Positions 15,383-22,970 of a stretch of DNA of 64,000 bases are shown here, piece after piece (the first letter of the stretch is position 1; each line of letters begins with the position of its first letter). Source of the DNA: a virus. The notes under the pieces are model-generated. The model was given only the letters and a program-made list of their open reading frames with translations. It ran no database searches and was not told the DNA's origin. The stretch is from positions 1-64,000 of IMG/VR virus record IMGVR_UViG_3300008262_000024. The stretch is one strand, 5' to 3'. A program made the translations under genes and the position numbers.

Positions 15383-16394
15383 TTTTGGTGGTGTTGATGT
15401 AAATCACTTTACTAAAGATATGGTGCTCAGAGAAGTTTCTGAGTACCAAATCTTTAAGTATTATTGTAAGAACTTTATTGATGTAAATAAATTATTTTGC
15501 TCAGATTTAAGATTTGATAAAACTCCATCATGTTCTATTAAAGCATTTCCTAAAGGATTGTATTATAAGGATTTTGGTACAGGAGAATATCATGATTGTT
15601 TTTCATATGTACAGAGGTACATGAAAGTCAAGTTTAATGAAGATTTAAATTTTCAAGAAACTCTTAGAATTATAGCTAATGATTTAGGTATCATTAAAAA
15701 GTTAGACAATAAAAAAATTATACCATCTCTGAATTATGTAGGCTTACCTGATAAGCTTGATAGGTATAGTACAGTTATAAAGATTAAAAAGAGAGATTGG
15801 AGAGGTAGTGATATCTATTGGGATAAATACTACCTCAACAGAGATATACTTAATTTTTATAATGTAGTTCCTATTACAGATTATTGGATAAGTGTAAATA
15901 ATGAAGAACTTGTAAATGTATATACAGAGTCTGTTGAAGATTATGCATATAGTTATGAGCATGGTAATGGTATGAGAAAAATTCTTAGACCAAATGCTGA
16001 GAAAAGTAAGAAATGGACTAGTAATATTCCAAGACACATATTTAGTGGTTGGAATCAATTAGAACAACATTCTGATAAACTAGTTATAACAAAAGGCTTA
16101 AAAGATTGCATGGTATTCAGATTGTTTGGTATAAATGCAATTAGTCCACAAAGTGAAATGATGTTTCTAAATGAAAATCAGTTTGAATTATTATCATTAA
16201 GATTTAAAGAGATAATAATTAACTATGACAATGATGAAACAGGTATTTCTAATATGAAGAAGTTTTCAGAGAAATTTGGAATAAGAAGTTTTCTCATACC
16301 TGATGGTATAAAAGATATTTCAGATTACATATCCATTAAGGGATATGATCTAACTAAACAATTAACAATAAATTTAAATGATTATTTATTATGA
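15366..16394 (+). CDS. DnaG-type DNA primase
   Basis: The 342-aa protein has an N-terminal zinc-finger-derived region without the full Cys set (FCSDLRFDKTPSCSIKAFP, then YYKDFGTGEYHDCFSYVQ). A toprim domain is in the C-terminal third: LVITKGLKDCMVFRLFG, IIINYDNDETG (the DxD metal site) and IKDISDYIS. The usual toprim Glu (TEG) is Lys here (TKG), which is odd. Primers made here would serve the family B polymerase. The gene overlaps the SSB by 17 nt and the next small gene by 4 nt. Confidence 0.85.
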   Translation: MTYHSNFGGVDVNHFTKDMVLREVSEYQIFKYYCKNFIDVNKLFCSDLRFDKTPSCSIKAFPKGLYYKDFGTGEYHDCFSYVQRYMKVKFNEDLNFQETLRIIANDLGIIKKLDNKKIIPSLNYVGLPDKLDRYSTVIKIKKRDWRGSDIYWDKYYLNRDILNFYNVVPITDYWISVNNEELVNVYTESVEDYAYSYEHGNGMRKILRPNAEKSKKWTSNIPRHIFSGWNQLEQHSDKLVITKGLKDCMVFRLFGINAISPQSEMMFLNENQFELLSLRFKEIIINYDNDETGISNMKKFSEKFGIRSFLIPDGIKDISDYISIKGYDLTKQLTINLNDYLL

Positions 16395-16687
16395 GAACTA
16401 TTAATATCTCACAAAGAGAAGTTGCTGCTTTTAAAGCATACAAGACAGACATTAAAACAATGGCAGACCATTTTGGTGTATCTATTAAAGATATGAGAAA
16501 TGTACTTGTTACATTTGGATTTGCTAAACCAACAGCTACAACAGTTGATTATGTAATTAATCCTGTATTTGACATGCCAGTTAAACCAACTACTGACATT
16601 CCAAATACTATTGTTTCAGAAGTTACATCTAACTATCCTGAAACTAACTATTCTGCAGAAGTAAATGCTTTTGTTACTGAAGGTTAA
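16391..16687 (+). CDS. Small protein with HTH-like N-terminus, 98 aa
   Basis: Residues about 8-40 (REVAAFKAYKTDIKTMADHF, then GVSIKDMRNVLVTFGF) read like a helix-turn-helix. The rest is a Pro/Thr/Val-rich, probably flexible tail. It begins in the primase stop (ATGA) and is closed by a terminator 17 nt after its stop. A DNA-binding or regulatory role is plausible but unproven. Confidence 0.6.
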   Translation: MRTINISQREVAAFKAYKTDIKTMADHFGVSIKDMRNVLVTFGFAKPTATTVDYVINPVFDMPVKPTTDIPNTIVSEVTSNYPETNYSAEVNAFVTEG

Positions 16688-16703
16688 TTTCCATTAACAA
16701 CTT

Positions 16704-16731
16704 AAGTGGGGGATTTTATCTCCCACTTTTT
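16704..16731 (+). terminator. Rho-independent terminator
   Basis: AAGTGGG (704-710) pairs with CCCACTT (722-728, all +16000) around an 11-nt loop, followed by T residues. The downstream promoter box at 16733 starts immediately after, so one unit ends and the next begins within 40 nt. Confidence 0.85.
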
Positions 16732-16732
16732 A

Positions 16733-16740
16733 TATATTTG
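16733..16740 (+). promoter_or_regulatory. TAnnTTTG promoter-like box
   Basis: TATATTTG sits between the terminator and ATG 16744, ending 3 nt before the start codon, so the mRNA would be leaderless or nearly so. No TTTG lies at the usual -33 distance. Confidence 0.6.
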
Positions 16741-16743
16741 TGT

Positions 16744-16935
16744 ATGGATAAATTAATAGAATCTTTACTTCAAGTTCTTTATAAGAAAAGAGATGCTTGT
16801 GATAGAGTAGCAACTGAACTTGATACTATTACAGCTGATGATTTAACTATAAGGTTTTATGAAGGTAAAGTTGAAGCATATCAAGATGTGATTAATATGC
16901 TTACTAATAACAAAACTTATGAGGAAACCAGATAG
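16744..16935 (+). CDS. Small helical protein, 63 aa
   Basis: I choose ATG 16744; an upstream in-frame TTG at 16738 lies inside the promoter box. The product MDKLIESLLQVLYKKRDACD and onward is helical and charged, a possible short coiled coil, with no motif. It is the first gene of the nuclease transcript and overlaps the nuclease start by 17 nt. Confidence 0.6.
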   Translation: MDKLIESLLQVLYKKRDACDRVATELDTITADDLTIRFYEGKVEAYQDVINMLTNNKTYEETR

Positions 16936-17359
16936 AAAGAAGATCAAGAATAAGAATGAACTACCTTCTGAAAAAATTAAGTCTAAACCTAATGTTAGAA
17001 GAATAGGACATAATTATGAAAGAAAGATAGTTAAAGAGCTAAAAGACCTAGGTTTTGATAGAGCTGCTACAACAAGAGCTACAAGTAGAATTATGGATGA
17101 TGCCAAAATAGATGTCAATGGTGTTACTTATAATATACAATGTAAAGCTGTTAAATCAGGTCTAAATGTTTTTCTTGTTCTTGAAGATATGGAAGAAAGT
17201 ATCCCCAAACTTGTACCAGAAAGGGAAGATTACGTTAACGTAGTATTTCACAAGAAAGAAAAGGATGAGGTTGTGGTATTAAGAAAAGAAGACTGGTATC
17301 TTATAATTAAAAAATTACTTCAACATGGAATTACAATCAGAAAGAGTAGCCGTAATTGA
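16919..17359 (+). CDS. PD-(D/E)XK nuclease (Holliday-junction resolvase-like)
   Basis: The 146-aa protein has a very basic N-terminus (MRKPDRKKIKNKNE), then GHNYERKIVKELKDLGFDRA with the Glu of the first helix. Next comes RIMDDAKIDVNGVTYNIQCKAV, carrying the D...Q-x-K core (D of DDAKID, QCK). This matches the small Hjc/VRR-like PD-(D/E)XK fold. It probably resolves recombination or replication intermediates for packaging. The gene overlaps both neighbours. The exact substrate is not determined by sequence. Confidence 0.8.
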   Translation: MRKPDRKKIKNKNELPSEKIKSKPNVRRIGHNYERKIVKELKDLGFDRAATTRATSRIMDDAKIDVNGVTYNIQCKAVKSGLNVFLVLEDMEESIPKLVPEREDYVNVVFHKKEKDEVVVLRKEDWYLIIKKLLQHGITIRKSSRN

Positions 17360-18071
17360 TGCTGATAGCATATGTTTTATAGCACATTGGGATTCTGATA
17401 ATAAAACTTTTGATAAATCTTTAGAAGACATTTTAAAATCTACTGATCAAATCATAAGCAATATACTAATAACTATTGGAGTCAGTAAATATATTGGCTT
17501 TGTAGGTTTTGGTAAATGTACTGAAAGAAATGCAGTATATCCTGAATATAAAGCTAATAGGAAGGATAGAGAACCACTTAAATATCTTAAAGATATTAAA
17601 AATCATATGATAGATAAGTGGAAGTTTATTGCATTACATGGTATTGAAGCTGATGATATGGTAAATAGTGTCAGAGTAAAGGTTGATGGTAGCATAATCT
17701 GTGCTATAGATAAAGACCTTCTTATGTTAGAAGGTACTCATTATAACTATAAAAAGAATGAATGGGTAACTGTAACTGAAGAAGAAGCTGATTTATATTT
17801 TTGGAAATCTATGATTATAGGTGACTCAGCAGATAATATTAAAGGTTTAGAAGGTAAAGGTAAATCCTTTGCTGATAAACTGTTATTAAATATAGATGAT
17901 GTTGAATCTATGAGAAATATTGTTTTTCAAGAATACATTAATCAGTATGGTGAATATCATGGAATATCAAAGTTTTATCAGAATTATGTATGTCTAAAAA
18001 TAAAAGATGATTTTCTAGCTACTGGGTTTTTGAATCCAATAAATGTTGATGTAGATAATCTTGTTATATGA
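17325..18071 (+). CDS. 5'-3' exonuclease (FEN/T5-like, PIN fold)
   Basis: The 248-aa protein has the ordered acidic sites of 5'-3' exonucleases: VAVIDADSICF, PEYKANRKDRE, IEADDMVNS, AIDKDLLM and GDSADNIKGLEGKG (the H3TH helix-turn region). No polymerase domain is attached. It should remove RNA primers or flaps in lagging-strand work, complementing the family B polymerase. It overlaps the nuclease upstream by 35 nt and the next gene by 4 nt. Confidence 0.9.
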   Translation: MELQSERVAVIDADSICFIAHWDSDNKTFDKSLEDILKSTDQIISNILITIGVSKYIGFVGFGKCTERNAVYPEYKANRKDREPLKYLKDIKNHMIDKWKFIALHGIEADDMVNSVRVKVDGSIICAIDKDLLMLEGTHYNYKKNEWVTVTEEEADLYFWKSMIIGDSADNIKGLEGKGKSFADKLLLNIDDVESMRNIVFQEYINQYGEYHGISKFYQNYVCLKIKDDFLATGFLNPINVDVDNLVI

Positions 18072-18658
18072 GTTTGGATGAAATAAAAAATATAAAAACA
18101 AAAACTGTTGCTTATTTGCTTCCATTAATTGCAAATAAGAATGGCAAACTTGCAGACTTTAAGGATAGTGAACACTTTCCTAAATGTAATTTTGTCAATG
18201 CATTCAGATACTGTGAAGAGTTTCCTGATTTGGATACTCACATTTTTGTAGTTTATAAGTTTAGTCCTCATCCACAATTTGAAGAATTATTGAATAAGTT
18301 TAAAAGATATTCATCTTTTCACTCAATAATTGATAATGATAAATTTAGTATAATAATAGTGTTTGAAATATCAAACTTATCTAAAAAATCATTAGAATTA
18401 TTTGACAAAGGTGCATATTCTAAATTTAGGGCTGAAGATAAAAAACAAATATTAGATTTTTACTCAGTTACATCATCAGATAAATTTGGTCCAGCAGGAG
18501 TTCTTTATAAAAAAGAGTGGAGAAGATTAGAAATAGAAAATAAGATAGACATGAAGCTTCCAGAAGATGCAGAACTATCTTCTATTCCTGATCTAGAACA
18601 GGAAACTTATTATCTCAAGTATAAGAATGCAGATGAACCTGAAGATATTATAAGTTAA
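18068..18658 (+). CDS. Hypothetical protein, 196 aa
   Basis: A soluble protein with an N-terminal segment TKTVAYLLPLIANKNGKL, a beta-like core (THIFVVYKFS, KFSIIIVFEI) and a helical stretch (SKFRAEDKKQILDFY). The acidic tail (DEPEDIIS) may help contacts. No motif is recognised. It begins in the exonuclease stop (ATGA), so it probably acts alongside the replication nucleases. Confidence 0.65.
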   Translation: MSLDEIKNIKTKTVAYLLPLIANKNGKLADFKDSEHFPKCNFVNAFRYCEEFPDLDTHIFVVYKFSPHPQFEELLNKFKRYSSFHSIIDNDKFSIIIVFEISNLSKKSLELFDKGAYSKFRAEDKKQILDFYSVTSSDKFGPAGVLYKKEWRRLEIENKIDMKLPEDAELSSIPDLEQETYYLKYKNADEPEDIIS

Positions 18659-18667
18659 TTATCTTCT

Positions 18668-18675
18668 TATATTTG
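18668..18675 (+). promoter_or_regulatory. TAnnTTTG promoter-like box
   Basis: TATATTTG lies in the gap before the phosphoesterase gene, 14 nt before ATG 18690. It is one of the repeated boxes in this block. Confidence 0.5.
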
Positions 18676-18689
18676 TAAAAAGAAACTAT

Positions 18690-19559
18690 ATGAGTAAATT
18701 AAGTTACAATGCAAGGATAAACCTTGTATACGAGTTTCTGAAATCAAAACCAGGTTATTATAAAAAGTCAGCTGATAAAATCAGTGAACTTACTGGTGAA
18801 AGTAATTCAGAGATAATTAGGTTAGCTAAAGAACTTTTCAGGAATGTAGAAAAGTATAGTGAGGGTTGGGTAGAACCATACTTAGATGGAGATCCAGATA
18901 ATGTATTGGTTATAGGTGACCCTCATGAACCTTTTACAAAGGAAGGTTATCTTGAATTCTGTAGAAAGATTCAACAAGAGTATGATTGTGGTACTGTAAT
19001 TCATATAGGTGATGCAGTTGATAATCATGCTATTAGCTATCATGAGAAAGACCCTGAAGGTATGTCTGCAGGTGATGAGTTTAACCTTGCATTAGAAAGA
19101 ATGAAAAGATGGTATTACACATTTCCCAATGTTAAAGTTTGTATTGGGAATCATGATGCATTACCATTTAGAAAAGCTTTCTCTGCAGGTTTACCTAAAA
19201 CTTGGTTAAAGACATATCAGGAATTATTACAAAGTCCTCCAACATGGGAATGGGATTTTGTACATCAAGTAAATGGTGTTATTTATCAACATGGTACTGG
19301 TATGTCTGGTGAAATGGCAGCTATTAATGCTGCTAGAGAAAACAGACAATCTACAGTAATAGGTCACCTACATACAGTTATGAATACTAGATTCTTGGCA
19401 AGTTACAAGGATTTAATATTTGGAGTAACTGTAGGTTGTGGTATAGACCATGAGAAATATGCTTTTGCATATGGTAAACAGAACACTAGAAAGCCAGTAG
19501 TGGCTTGTGCTGTAATATTGGATGGTAAACTTCCAATAAATATTCCTATGCCAATTTAA
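18690..19559 (+). CDS. Metallophosphoesterase with N-terminal HTH-like region
   Basis: The 289-aa protein begins with a helical region (SADKISELTGESNSEIIRLA, about residues 30-50) like a small DNA-binding domain. The calcineurin-type phosphoesterase fold follows: VLVIGDPHEPF (DxH), VIHIGDAVDN (GDxxD), VCIGNHDA (GNHD), YQHGTG and VIGHLHTV (GHxH). All metal ligands appear intact. Enzymes of this type cleave phosphomonoesters or diesters of nucleic acids or nucleotides; the substrate is unknown. It has its own promoter box and terminator, so it is a single-gene unit. Confidence 0.85.
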   Translation: MSKLSYNARINLVYEFLKSKPGYYKKSADKISELTGESNSEIIRLAKELFRNVEKYSEGWVEPYLDGDPDNVLVIGDPHEPFTKEGYLEFCRKIQQEYDCGTVIHIGDAVDNHAISYHEKDPEGMSAGDEFNLALERMKRWYYTFPNVKVCIGNHDALPFRKAFSAGLPKTWLKTYQELLQSPPTWEWDFVHQVNGVIYQHGTGMSGEMAAINAARENRQSTVIGHLHTVMNTRFLASYKDLIFGVTVGCGIDHEKYAFAYGKQNTRKPVVACAVILDGKLPINIPMPI

Positions 19560-19566
19560 ATAAAAT

Positions 19567-19595
19567 ACCCCTGTTGAAACATACAGGGGTTTTTT
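19567..19595 (+). terminator. Rho-independent terminator
   Basis: ACCCCTGT (567-574) pairs with ACAGGGGT (583-590, all +19000) with an 8-nt loop and a T run. It ends the phosphoesterase transcript and abuts the promoter box of the RNR operon. Confidence 0.9.
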
Positions 19596-19596
19596 A

Positions 19597-19604
19597 TATC
19601 TTTG
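19597..19604 (+). promoter_or_regulatory. TAnnTTTG promoter-like box
   Basis: TATCTTTG directly behind the terminator and 22 nt before ATG 19627. It would drive the RNR-ThyX-dUTPase operon. Confidence 0.6.
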
Positions 19605-19626
19605 GCACCCCTAAAAAATAATTTAT

Positions 19627-21483
19627 ATGGATATTGGATTAGAAACCTTGTCACAAATTGTGACCTTTAATAAGTATGCAAAATACTTACCTCAACTAAA
19701 TAGAAGAGAAACTTATGATGAAATTGTAATGAGATATGTACAGATGATGGTAGACAAATACCCTCATATGGCAGACAAGATTGTTAATCAAGCTCAATAC
19801 ATATTTGATAAGAAAATCCTACCTTCTATGAGGGCAATGCAGTTTGCAGGTCCTGCTATTCAAAAGAATGAAGCAAGGATTTACAACTGTTGTTATTTAC
19901 CTATTGATGATTACAGAGCTTTTGGTGAAGTAATGTTTTTATTATTAGGTGGTACAGGTGTAGGATACTCTGTACAATTTAAACATATTGAGAAACTACC
20001 TGAGATTAGAAAGCCATCTAAAGAACAAAAGTTCTTAGTAGGTGATTCTATTGAAGGGTGGGCAGATGCAGTTAAGCATTTGATTGGAAGTTATTTAGGT
20101 TATAGAAATACTAAACCTAGATTTGATTTTAGTGATATTAGACAGAAGGGTACAAGGTTAATTACTGCAGGTGGTAAAGCACCTGGTCCTGATCCACTTA
20201 AAACTTGTCTATTTGAACTAGAGCAAATACTTGATAAAAAGTCTGATGGTGAAAAACTATCAACTATTGAAGTACATGATATAGTTTGTCATATTGCTGA
20301 TGCAGTTCTTGCAGGTGGTATCCGTAGAGCAGCTTTAATTAGCTTGTTCTCAGCAGATGATGAGTCAATGTTAACTTGTAAGTTTGGTAGTTGGTGGGAA
20401 TCTAACCCTCAACGTGGTAGAGCTAACAATTCTGCAGTATTAGTAAGACATAGAATTACTAAAGAATTCTTTTTAAATCTGTGGAAAAAGATTGAACTAT
20501 CAGGTAGTGGTGAACCAGGATTCTACTTTACTAATGATGCAGATTGGGGTACTAACCCATGCTGTGAGATTGCATTAAGACCATATCAGTTTTGTAACTT
20601 GTGTGAGGTTAATGTAAGTAATGTAGAGTCACAAAAAGACTTAAATGATAGAGTATCTGCTGCAGCATTCTTTGGAACTTTGCAAGCAGGATTTACTGAC
20701 TTTCATTATTTAAGACCTATTTGGAAGAAAACTACTGAAAAAGATGCTCTTATTGGTGTAGGTATGACAGGTATTGCTTCTATGGAAGTATTCAAGTATG
20801 ACCTAACAGAAGCTGCAGAAATAGTTAAACTTGTTAATATTGAGACTTCACAAAGTATTGGTATTAATGCAGCAGCTAGAACTACTTGTGTTAAACCATC
20901 AGGTACTACATCTTGTGTGTTAGGTACTGCAAGTGGTATTCATGCTTGGCATAATGACTTCTATATCAGAAGAATGCAGATGTCAAAATCAGAAGATCTT
21001 TATAAGTATCTAGCAGCTAACCATCCTAGTTTAGTTAAAGATCATTTGTTGATTCCTAATAGTGCAGTAGTAGAAATTCCTATTAAAGCACCTGAAGGTT
21101 CTGTATTAAGAACAGAGTCTGCATTAGATACATTAGCAAGAGTTAAAGATGTGTCCACCAAATGGATAAAACCTGGACATATCAGTGGAAACAATACACA
21201 TAATGTATCAGCTACTATCTCTATTAAAAATGATGAATGGGAAACTGTAGGTGAATGGATGTGGGATAATAAAGTTTATTACAATGGTTTATCAGTTCTA
21301 CCATTTGATGGTGGTACTTACAGTCAAGCTCCTTTTGAGGATATAACTGAGAATCAATATAATGAACTTGTTAAACAACTATCATCTATTGATTTAACTC
21401 AAGTTATGGAAGAAGATGATTCAACTTCTTTAATGGATCAAGCAGCCTGTGCAGGTGGAGCCTGTGAAGTAACAACTTTATAA
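19627..21483 (+). CDS. Class II (B12-dependent) ribonucleoside reductase
   Basis: The 618-aa single-chain reductase resembles the monomeric RTPR type. C88/C89 (IYNCCYLP) and C323 (YQFCNL) fit the redox Cys pair, N310-P-C312-C-E314 (TNPCCEIAL) fits the radical-Cys motif, and C608/C613 (CAGGAC) near the C-terminus is the shuttle pair. GGTGVGYSVQF and the glycine-rich KPSGTTSCVLGTASG are typical of the barrel. It makes dNTPs from ribonucleotides using adenosylcobalamin. No R2 or NrdG-type activator is visible, consistent with class II. The host must supply B12. It opens a nucleotide operon with ThyX and dUTPase. Confidence 0.9.
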   Translation: MDIGLETLSQIVTFNKYAKYLPQLNRRETYDEIVMRYVQMMVDKYPHMADKIVNQAQYIFDKKILPSMRAMQFAGPAIQKNEARIYNCCYLPIDDYRAFGEVMFLLLGGTGVGYSVQFKHIEKLPEIRKPSKEQKFLVGDSIEGWADAVKHLIGSYLGYRNTKPRFDFSDIRQKGTRLITAGGKAPGPDPLKTCLFELEQILDKKSDGEKLSTIEVHDIVCHIADAVLAGGIRRAALISLFSADDESMLTCKFGSWWESNPQRGRANNSAVLVRHRITKEFFLNLWKKIELSGSGEPGFYFTNDADWGTNPCCEIALRPYQFCNLCEVNVSNVESQKDLNDRVSAAAFFGTLQAGFTDFHYLRPIWKKTTEKDALIGVGMTGIASMEVFKYDLTEAAEIVKLVNIETSQSIGINAAARTTCVKPSGTTSCVLGTASGIHAWHNDFYIRRMQMSKSEDLYKYLAANHPSLVKDHLLIPNSAVVEIPIKAPEGSVLRTESALDTLARVKDVSTKWIKPGHISGNNTHNVSATISIKNDEWETVGEWMWDNKVYYNGLSVLPFDGGTYSQAPFEDITENQYNELVKQLSSIDLTQVMEEDDSTSLMDQAACAGGACEVTTL

Positions 21484-21484
21484 T

Positions 21485-22192
21485 ATGAATAATACAGTAG
21501 AATTATTAGGATTCTATGGTTCTGATGAGGTAATAGCTTGTTCTGCATGGACAAGCACCTCTAGGGAACTATCAGAAGATAAGGTTAAGAGAATACCTGC
21601 TCTAATAGATATGTTGTGGAGCAATGGTCATGAAACACCATTTGAGAAGGCTACAGTGCACTTCTTGGTTAATTGTGATATTGCATCCCATATACATTTA
21701 TTAAAGCATAGGATGGCTTCTATTAATGCAGAATCAGCAAGGTATAAAGAGTTAAAAGAAGATAAGTTTTACTTACCTCAAGATTGGAATGGTATATTGT
21801 GTACTGAAAATGTTTATCCTGAAATATTACCTTATGGTGAAACTGAAGTACCTTTTGCTGAAAGAGGAGAATCTGAATGGTTGTCTGTTTTAAAAAACTA
21901 CACATATTTAGGTAATCAACTATATCATCAGTGTTTAGAAGATTTAACTCCTATTCTTGGTAGAAAAAGAGCTAAAGAGTCAGCAAGGTTTTTTAAAACT
22001 TATAACTCACAAATACAAGCTGATGTAATGTTTAACATGAGAAGTTTTGCTAACTTTCTAAAACTTAGAAATAGTGAACATGCTCAAGTTGAGATTAGAG
22101 AAATAGCACAAGAAATGTTATCTTTGGTACAAAATATTGAAGGTAATCCTTTTGAACAAACAATAAAATCAATAACTAAAAATGGAAGATAA
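21485..22192 (+). CDS. thyX: Flavin-dependent thymidylate synthase ThyX
   Basis: The 235-aa protein has the ThyX signature at residues 74-86: KHRMASINAESAR, the RHRxxSxNxxSxR motif with the first Arg replaced by Lys. Helices with HLLKHRMAS and the C-terminal SFANFLKLRNSEHAQVEIRE match the substrate and FAD sites. It methylates dUMP to dTMP using FAD and methylenetetrahydrofolate, independent of ThyA. It follows RNR by 1 nt and overlaps the next gene by 11 nt, linking reductase, dUTPase and thymidylate supply. Confidence 0.95.
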   Translation: MNNTVELLGFYGSDEVIACSAWTSTSRELSEDKVKRIPALIDMLWSNGHETPFEKATVHFLVNCDIASHIHLLKHRMASINAESARYKELKEDKFYLPQDWNGILCTENVYPEILPYGETEVPFAERGESEWLSVLKNYTYLGNQLYHQCLEDLTPILGRKRAKESARFFKTYNSQIQADVMFNMRSFANFLKLRNSEHAQVEIREIAQEMLSLVQNIEGNPFEQTIKSITKNGR

Positions 22193-22502
22193 GAAATCCA
22201 AACCACGTAAAAGAGTTGTAGCTAAAAGTGACTCTACAATTGTTGAAACAATATCAACAATTAGCTTTGAAGAACATCAATCTTTAATTGATCAAAAAAT
22301 CTCACAGATTATTTCATTAGAAAATGGTCTTAAAGCTTCAGAAACTATTATTAAAGATCTTAATCACAAGATTAATGACCTTAGATTTGAAGTTAGAGAT
22401 CTAAGATCTAAATTAGGTACTTCATCTATGAATAGTAGTATGTTAGAAAAAAAGTTAAACCTTATTCCTAATTGGGTTAAATATTTATTTGGTGTAAAAT
22501 GA
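22182..22502 (+). CDS. Small coiled-coil protein, 106 aa
   Basis: A basic N-terminus (DKKSKPRKRVVAKSD) is followed by a heptad-rich helix (about residues 35-95, e.g. KINDLRFEVRDLRSKLG). It likely forms a coiled-coil dimer. It sits between ThyX and dUTPase with overlaps on both sides. The role is unknown; possibly a scaffold or partner of a nucleotide enzyme. Confidence 0.65.
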   Translation: MEDKKSKPRKRVVAKSDSTIVETISTISFEEHQSLIDQKISQIISLENGLKASETIIKDLNHKINDLRFEVRDLRSKLGTSSMNSSMLEKKLNLIPNWVKYLFGVK

Positions 22503-22927
22503 TAGTTAAGTTTAAAAAACTTGATCCTAATGCAGTAACTCCAGCATATGCTAAAGCTGGGGATGCTGCTGTGGATTTAACAGCTACAACATTAGCTAAA
22601 GTTGATAGAGCAGAATATGGTTATATGGAGTATGGTACAGGATTATCTGTAGAAATTCCTGAAGGATATGTAGGTCTATTATTTCCTAGAAGCTCTATAA
22701 GTAACTCTGGATTAATTCTAACTAACTCTGTTGGTGTTATTGATTCAGGTTATAGAGGAGAGATTAAATTTAGATTTAAACATATTCCTGATACTTCATT
22801 CTATAAACCAGGAGATAGAGTAGGTCAGTTAATTATACTACCTTATCCACAGATTGACTTTCAAGAAGTTGAAGAATTATCTTCTACTGAAAGAGGTGAA
22901 GGTGGCTTTGGAAGTACAGGTAATTAA
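22499..22927 (+). CDS. dut: dUTPase (trimeric dUTP diphosphatase)
   Basis: The 142-aa protein has all five conserved dUTPase motifs: GDAAVDLTAT (21-30), PRSSIS (64-69), GVIDSGYRGEIKF (79-91), RVGQLIILPY (107-116) and STERGEGGFGSTG (129-141), the flexible C-terminal arm. The length is normal for the trimer. It hydrolyses dUTP to dUMP plus PPi, feeding ThyX and keeping uracil out of DNA. It is the last gene of the plus-strand block; a strong hairpin follows 6 nt after its stop. Confidence 0.97.
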   Translation: MIVKFKKLDPNAVTPAYAKAGDAAVDLTATTLAKVDRAEYGYMEYGTGLSVEIPEGYVGLLFPRSSISNSGLILTNSVGVIDSGYRGEIKFRFKHIPDTSFYKPGDRVGQLIILPYPQIDFQEVEELSSTERGEGGFGSTGN

Positions 22928-22933
22928 AATAAG

Positions 22934-22960
22934 AGAGGGGCTACCGCCCCTCTTTTTTTT
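22934..22960 (+). terminator. Strong terminator between convergent blocks
   Basis: AGAGGGGC (934-941) and GCCCCTCT (946-953, all +22000) form an 8-bp GC-rich stem with a TACC loop and an 8-nt T tract. On the other strand the left flank is A-rich, so it could also end minus-strand transcription of the 1325-aa gene, whose stop is 11 nt away. It marks the junction of the two convergent operons. Confidence 0.9.
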
Positions 22961-22970
22961 AGACCTTCTA

